A stretch of DNA of 15,260 nucleotides from CADCWK01 sp964244115 (GTDB taxonomy: Bacteria > Chloroflexota > Chloroflexia > Thermomicrobiales > UBA6265), in contig CAXTHM010000082.1 of NCBI GenBank assembly GCA_964244115.1, positions 1 through 15,260 of the forward strand, in the 5' to 3' direction. Made by a program: the position numbers and the translations under genes. Position 1 is the first letter of the stretch. The number at the start of each line of letters is the position of its first letter. Below are positions 12,943-15,260 of the stretch, piece after piece. The notes under the pieces are model-generated. The model saw only the letters and a list, made by a program, of their open reading frames with translations, was not told the DNA's origin and searched no databases.

Positions 12943-13892
12943 AGCGACCGGCTGGCGGTGATGAACAGGCGGTTCTTCTTGACCCCGCCGAAGCACAGGT
13001 TCGCGCACCGCTCCGGGAGGTGGATCTGGCCGAGCAGGGCGCCGTCGGGGGCGTAGCAGTGGACGCCGTCCAGCCCCGGACCGTTGCCGGCCGCGGCCCA
13101 GACGTTGCCGTCCCGGTCGGTCCGGATGCCGTCGAACCCGCCCGACGCCCCGGCCTGGACGAAGACCCGCCCGTCGACGGCCGCCGTCGCGTCACCGCTG
13201 CCCACGATGTCGTAGACCCGGATCTGCCCGAGATCGACCACGTACAGCCGTGACTCGTCCGGCGAGAAGCAGAGCCCGTTCGGCCGGTCCATGCCGGTGA
13301 TGACCGGCGCTCCGGCCGGCGGGCTGGCCATGGTCCCGGCGCCGCGCTCGGCCGGGATCCGATAGACGTGGCGGGGGAGTTCCTCCGTGGCCCGGTGGCC
13401 CTCGTAGTGGCCTGCGATGCCCCAGCCGGGGTCGGTGAACCAGATCGCGCCGTCGGAGTGGACGACCACGTCGTTCGGTGCGTTCAGCCGCTGGCCGTCG
13501 TGGGTATCCATGAGGATGGTGATCGTGCCGTCGTGCTCCGTCCGGGTGACGCGGCGGGAGCCGTGCTCGCAGGTGATGAGACGGCCCTGCCGGTCCCGGG
13601 TGTTGCCGTTGCTGTGGTGCGCCGGCTGCCGGAGCACGGTCACGGCGCCGGTCGCCTCGTCCCAGCGCAGGAGCCGGTCCCCGGGGATGTCCGAGAACAC
13701 GAGGCAGCGGTGGTCGCCGAACCAGACCGGGCCCTCGAGCCAGCGGCCCCCGGTCCAGAGCCGCTCGACGACATCGTTCCAGACGGTAAGGGGGCGGAAC
13801 CGCTCGTCGATGATCTCGATCGCCGGGTCCGGGTAGCGCACGATGGTCCGATCCGCCTGCCAGGCACTGGTGCCCGGTCCATCGCTCGACAT
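12900..13892 (-). CDS. SMP-30/gluconolactonase-family lactone hydrolase
   Basis: A 330-aa six-bladed beta-propeller enzyme of the SMP-30/gluconolactonase/LRE family, which open sugar lactones or related esters using one divalent metal. ATG 13892-13890 is preferred (AGGG 8 nt upstream); the in-frame extension to 14186 is not protein-like. Likely metal ligands are Glu53 (WLEGPVWF), Asn140 (APNDVVVHSDG) and Asp212 (FSPDESRLYV). Asn95 and neighbours (HHSNGNT) match the family's substrate loop, and FTDPGWG (152-158) and PNGLCF (204-209) are family signatures. No signal peptide is seen, so it is probably cytoplasmic. Neighbouring genes do not form a pathway with it. The stop lies beside the BrnT scar. 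Gluconolactone is only one of the possible substrates. Confidence 0.93.
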   Translation of the reverse strand: MSSDGPGTSAWQADRTIVRYPDPAIEIIDERFRPLTVWNDVVERLWTGGRWLEGPVWFGDHRCLVFSDIPGDRLLRWDEATGAVTVLRQPAHHSNGNTRDRQGRLITCEHGSRRVTRTEHDGTITILMDTHDGQRLNAPNDVVVHSDGAIWFTDPGWGIAGHYEGHRATEELPRHVYRIPAERGAGTMASPPAGAPVITGMDRPNGLCFSPDESRLYVVDLGQIRVYDIVGSGDATAAVDGRVFVQAGASGGFDGIRTDRDGNVWAAAGNGPGLDGVHCYAPDGALLGQIHLPERCANLCFGGVKKNRLFITASRSLYSVHVEAQGAQHP

Positions 13893-14222
13893 CCTTCGTA
13901 CCCTGTCCCTCGCCACATGGCGATCCACCGCATTGCCGGTGTCGATCAGCCCTCCGTCGGGCGGGGTGGATCGTAGCAGAATCGGCATGATCGGCGAGCT
14001 GGGGAACAGTGGGGCGTGGTGGCCAGGCATCGGCCCTGAGAAGGGACCGGCTCGGCGGTATCGTGTTGGGCGGTGATCTCCCGTCGTCCAGGCCTCGTGA
14101 GCGATGGGTCTCCGCCTGAATGAATCATCACATCGAAGGTCCTTCAGCCGGCCCCTTCTGCCGGTCCAGCCGGACTCGCCCCGCACACGCGACGTGTGCC
14201 AGCGAGTTGGCGTGAGGTCGGT
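13893..14222. other. Non-coding stretch with nothing recognised
   Basis: About 330 bases between the SMP-30 gene start and the stop of the split-barrel enzyme, both minus-strand. I see no gene, RNA, repeat or clear promoter, although the promoter for the SMP-30 gene should be here. Open frames reaching into it from both sides have no ribosome site or protein character. Confidence 0.5.
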
Positions 14223-14621
14223 TCACCCTTGGCCGCTGATCTTCTCGGCCGCGATCGTGACGATGACCCGGACCTGCTGATGCCCGCCGTACCACTGGTA
14301 GGGCTGGCCGGTGTACTTCTGCGCGAGCTTTTCGATGTGCTCGACGCCGCCCTCGGCCGTAGTGTTCACGACCCGGCCCCGGACCTGGATGTACCGAAAC
14401 GGGTTGGCCGGGTCCGCGATCGCGACGGCGACCCGCGGATCACGCGCGATGTTGCGCAGCTTCAGATAACCTTCGACGGTGTTGATGACGACGTGCTCGC
14501 CGTCGGTATCCACCCAGGTCTGGGTGACCTGCGGCGACCCGTCGGCCATGATCGTCGTGACATAGCAGGGGCTCGGCTGGCGGAGCAGCGCAAGCAGGTC
14601 GTCGGTCAGGGGGATGGCCAT
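14223..14621 (-). CDS. PPOX-class split-barrel flavin/F420 oxidoreductase
   Basis: A 132-aa pyridoxamine-5'-phosphate-oxidase-like split beta-barrel protein. ATG 14621-14619 has GGAG 7 nt upstream. The order of elements fits the Rv1155-type F420-dependent subfamily: a first strand (YVTTIMADGSPQVTQTWV, 20-37), then VINT (45-48), KLRNIARDPRVAVAI (54-68) and YIQVRGRV (77-84), and a C-terminal YGGHQQVRVIVTI (111-123). RNI and DPRV are the usual cofactor-loop residues. Such enzymes bind F420 or FMN as dimers and reduce small molecules; the physiological substrate is unknown. The F420 preference is inferred from resemblance only. It is 232 bp from the next gene and need not be cotranscribed. Confidence 0.9.
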   Translation of the reverse strand: MAIPLTDDLLALLRQPSPCYVTTIMADGSPQVTQTWVDTDGEHVVINTVEGYLKLRNIARDPRVAVAIADPANPFRYIQVRGRVVNTTAEGGVEHIEKLAQKYTGQPYQWYGGHQQVRVIVTIAAEKISGQG

Positions 14622-14853
14622 CGGTGATCTCCGATCGGGTGAGGGGTGGTTGGGCTCCGGGCGGTCGTCCCGGAAGGTTCGACGGGATAGTCGTCTCGCG
14701 GCCGGGCAACCGGCCCACGTCCATAGGCGTCGATGCAGGGCGACTGCCAGCACTGATCGCTGGCGTGAGGAACGTCGTCCGCCTCGCGGGATGCCGTCGA
14801 GCGGGTCCTGGCCGGCTGGGTGCTCGCTCCCCGTGGCCAGGGCCGTCCCCGGT

Positions 14854-15260
14854 CTATCCCCGCCCGACGAAGGGCATCTTCGTCGCGCTGATGGTCATCG
14901 TCGCGACGTTGGTGTCGAGCGGCAGACTTGCCATGTAGCGCACCGCCCGGCCGACCTCATCGACATCCATCAGCGGCTCCACGCGGACGCTGCCATCGGC
15001 CTGCACCGCCCCGTTGGCGACGCCGCGGCCCATGTTGGTCGCGGCGTTGCCGATGTAGATCTGCCCGCAGGCGATGTCGAACGCTCGCCCGTCCAGTGCC
15101 GTCGATTTCGTCAGCCCGGTGATCGCGTGCTTGGTGGCGGTGTAGGCGATCGATCGGGGCCGGGGGGCGTGGGCGGAGATCGAGCCGTTGTTGATGATCC
15201 GGCCACCCTGCGGCTGCTGGGCGCGCATCACCCGGAATGCCTCGCGGGTACACAGGAAGG
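14854..15260 (-). CDS. Short-chain dehydrogenase/reductase, N-terminus off the window
   Basis: The C-terminal 134 residues of an NAD(P)-dependent short-chain dehydrogenase; the frame is open through the right edge (FLCTREAFRVM before the MRAQQPQ segment). Visible are GGRIINNGSISAHAP with the catalytic Ser in GSIS, and YTATK with the catalytic Tyr and Lys. After these comes an unusual GQIYIGNAATNM where the family typically has a PGxVxTxM loop; the Pro-Gly is replaced. The Rossmann TGxxxGxG motif lies off the window. The C-terminal part (DEVGRAVRYMASLP, then ATMTISATKMPFVGRG) is the usual last strand and tail. Substrate unknown. It lies upstream of the split-barrel gene on the same strand, 232 bp away. 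Confidence 0.9.
   Translation of the reverse strand, partial: FLCTREAFRVMRAQQPQGGRIINNGSISAHAPRPRSIAYTATKHAITGLTKSTALDGRAFDIACGQIYIGNAATNMGRGVANGAVQADGSVRVEPLMDVDEVGRAVRYMASLPLDTNVATMTISATKMPFVGRG

Overview
The window is about 15 kb of very GC-rich bacterial chromosome with mixed gene orientation, spaced genes and few operons. The GC content, the Cys-flanked secreted repeat protein, the secreted 303-aa family at 11577-12488 and the dispersed hairpin repeats remind me of Chloroflexota (Thermomicrobiales-like). That assignment rests on memory of protein style, not on a marker gene; a GC-rich actinobacterium is the main alternative.

Layout: a secreted pentapeptide-repeat protein running off the left edge (1-994, -); a gene-poor stretch with short tandem repeats (995-1555); a four-helix membrane protein (1556-2053, -); a translationally coupled pair of fold-type I aminotransferase paralogues (2284-3465 and 3462-4646, +) ending in a strong hairpin; a xylose-isomerase-like TIM-barrel protein (4871-5761, +); a small membrane protein with a readable promoter (6154-6420, +); a decayed IS701-like insertion sequence (6495-7986) between two hairpins; a divergent MarR regulator/cupin pair with a double operator (8045-9186); an exported Tat-type metallophosphoesterase with a LamG-like domain (9308-11245, -); a secreted protein of unknown function (11577-12488, -); a scar holding a BrnT toxin start and a fragment of a second copy of that secreted gene (12754-12942); an SMP-30/gluconolactonase-type hydrolase (12900-13892, -); a split-barrel flavin/F420 enzyme (14223-14621, -); and the C-terminal part of a short-chain dehydrogenase (14854-15260, -).

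The most interesting signal is the aminotransferase pair. The upstream protein is intact but has Ala at the PLP-lysine position and has also lost the Asn, Tyr and ring-stacking aromatic that normally hold PLP. The downstream protein keeps all of these, but has Pro where the Tyr that aspartate aminotransferases donate across the dimer interface should be, and the upstream protein keeps exactly that Tyr. With the 4-bp ATGA overlap this suggests an obligate heterodimer with one complete composite active site, in the manner of the LCB1/LCB2 pair of serine palmitoyltransferase. The second clear system is the marR-cupin divergon, where two 13-bp palindromes centred 21 bp apart sit on a near-consensus promoter.

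The remaining genes look like ordinary carbohydrate, redox and envelope accessory functions. Many long antisense reading frames are by-products of GC-rich coding and were left out.
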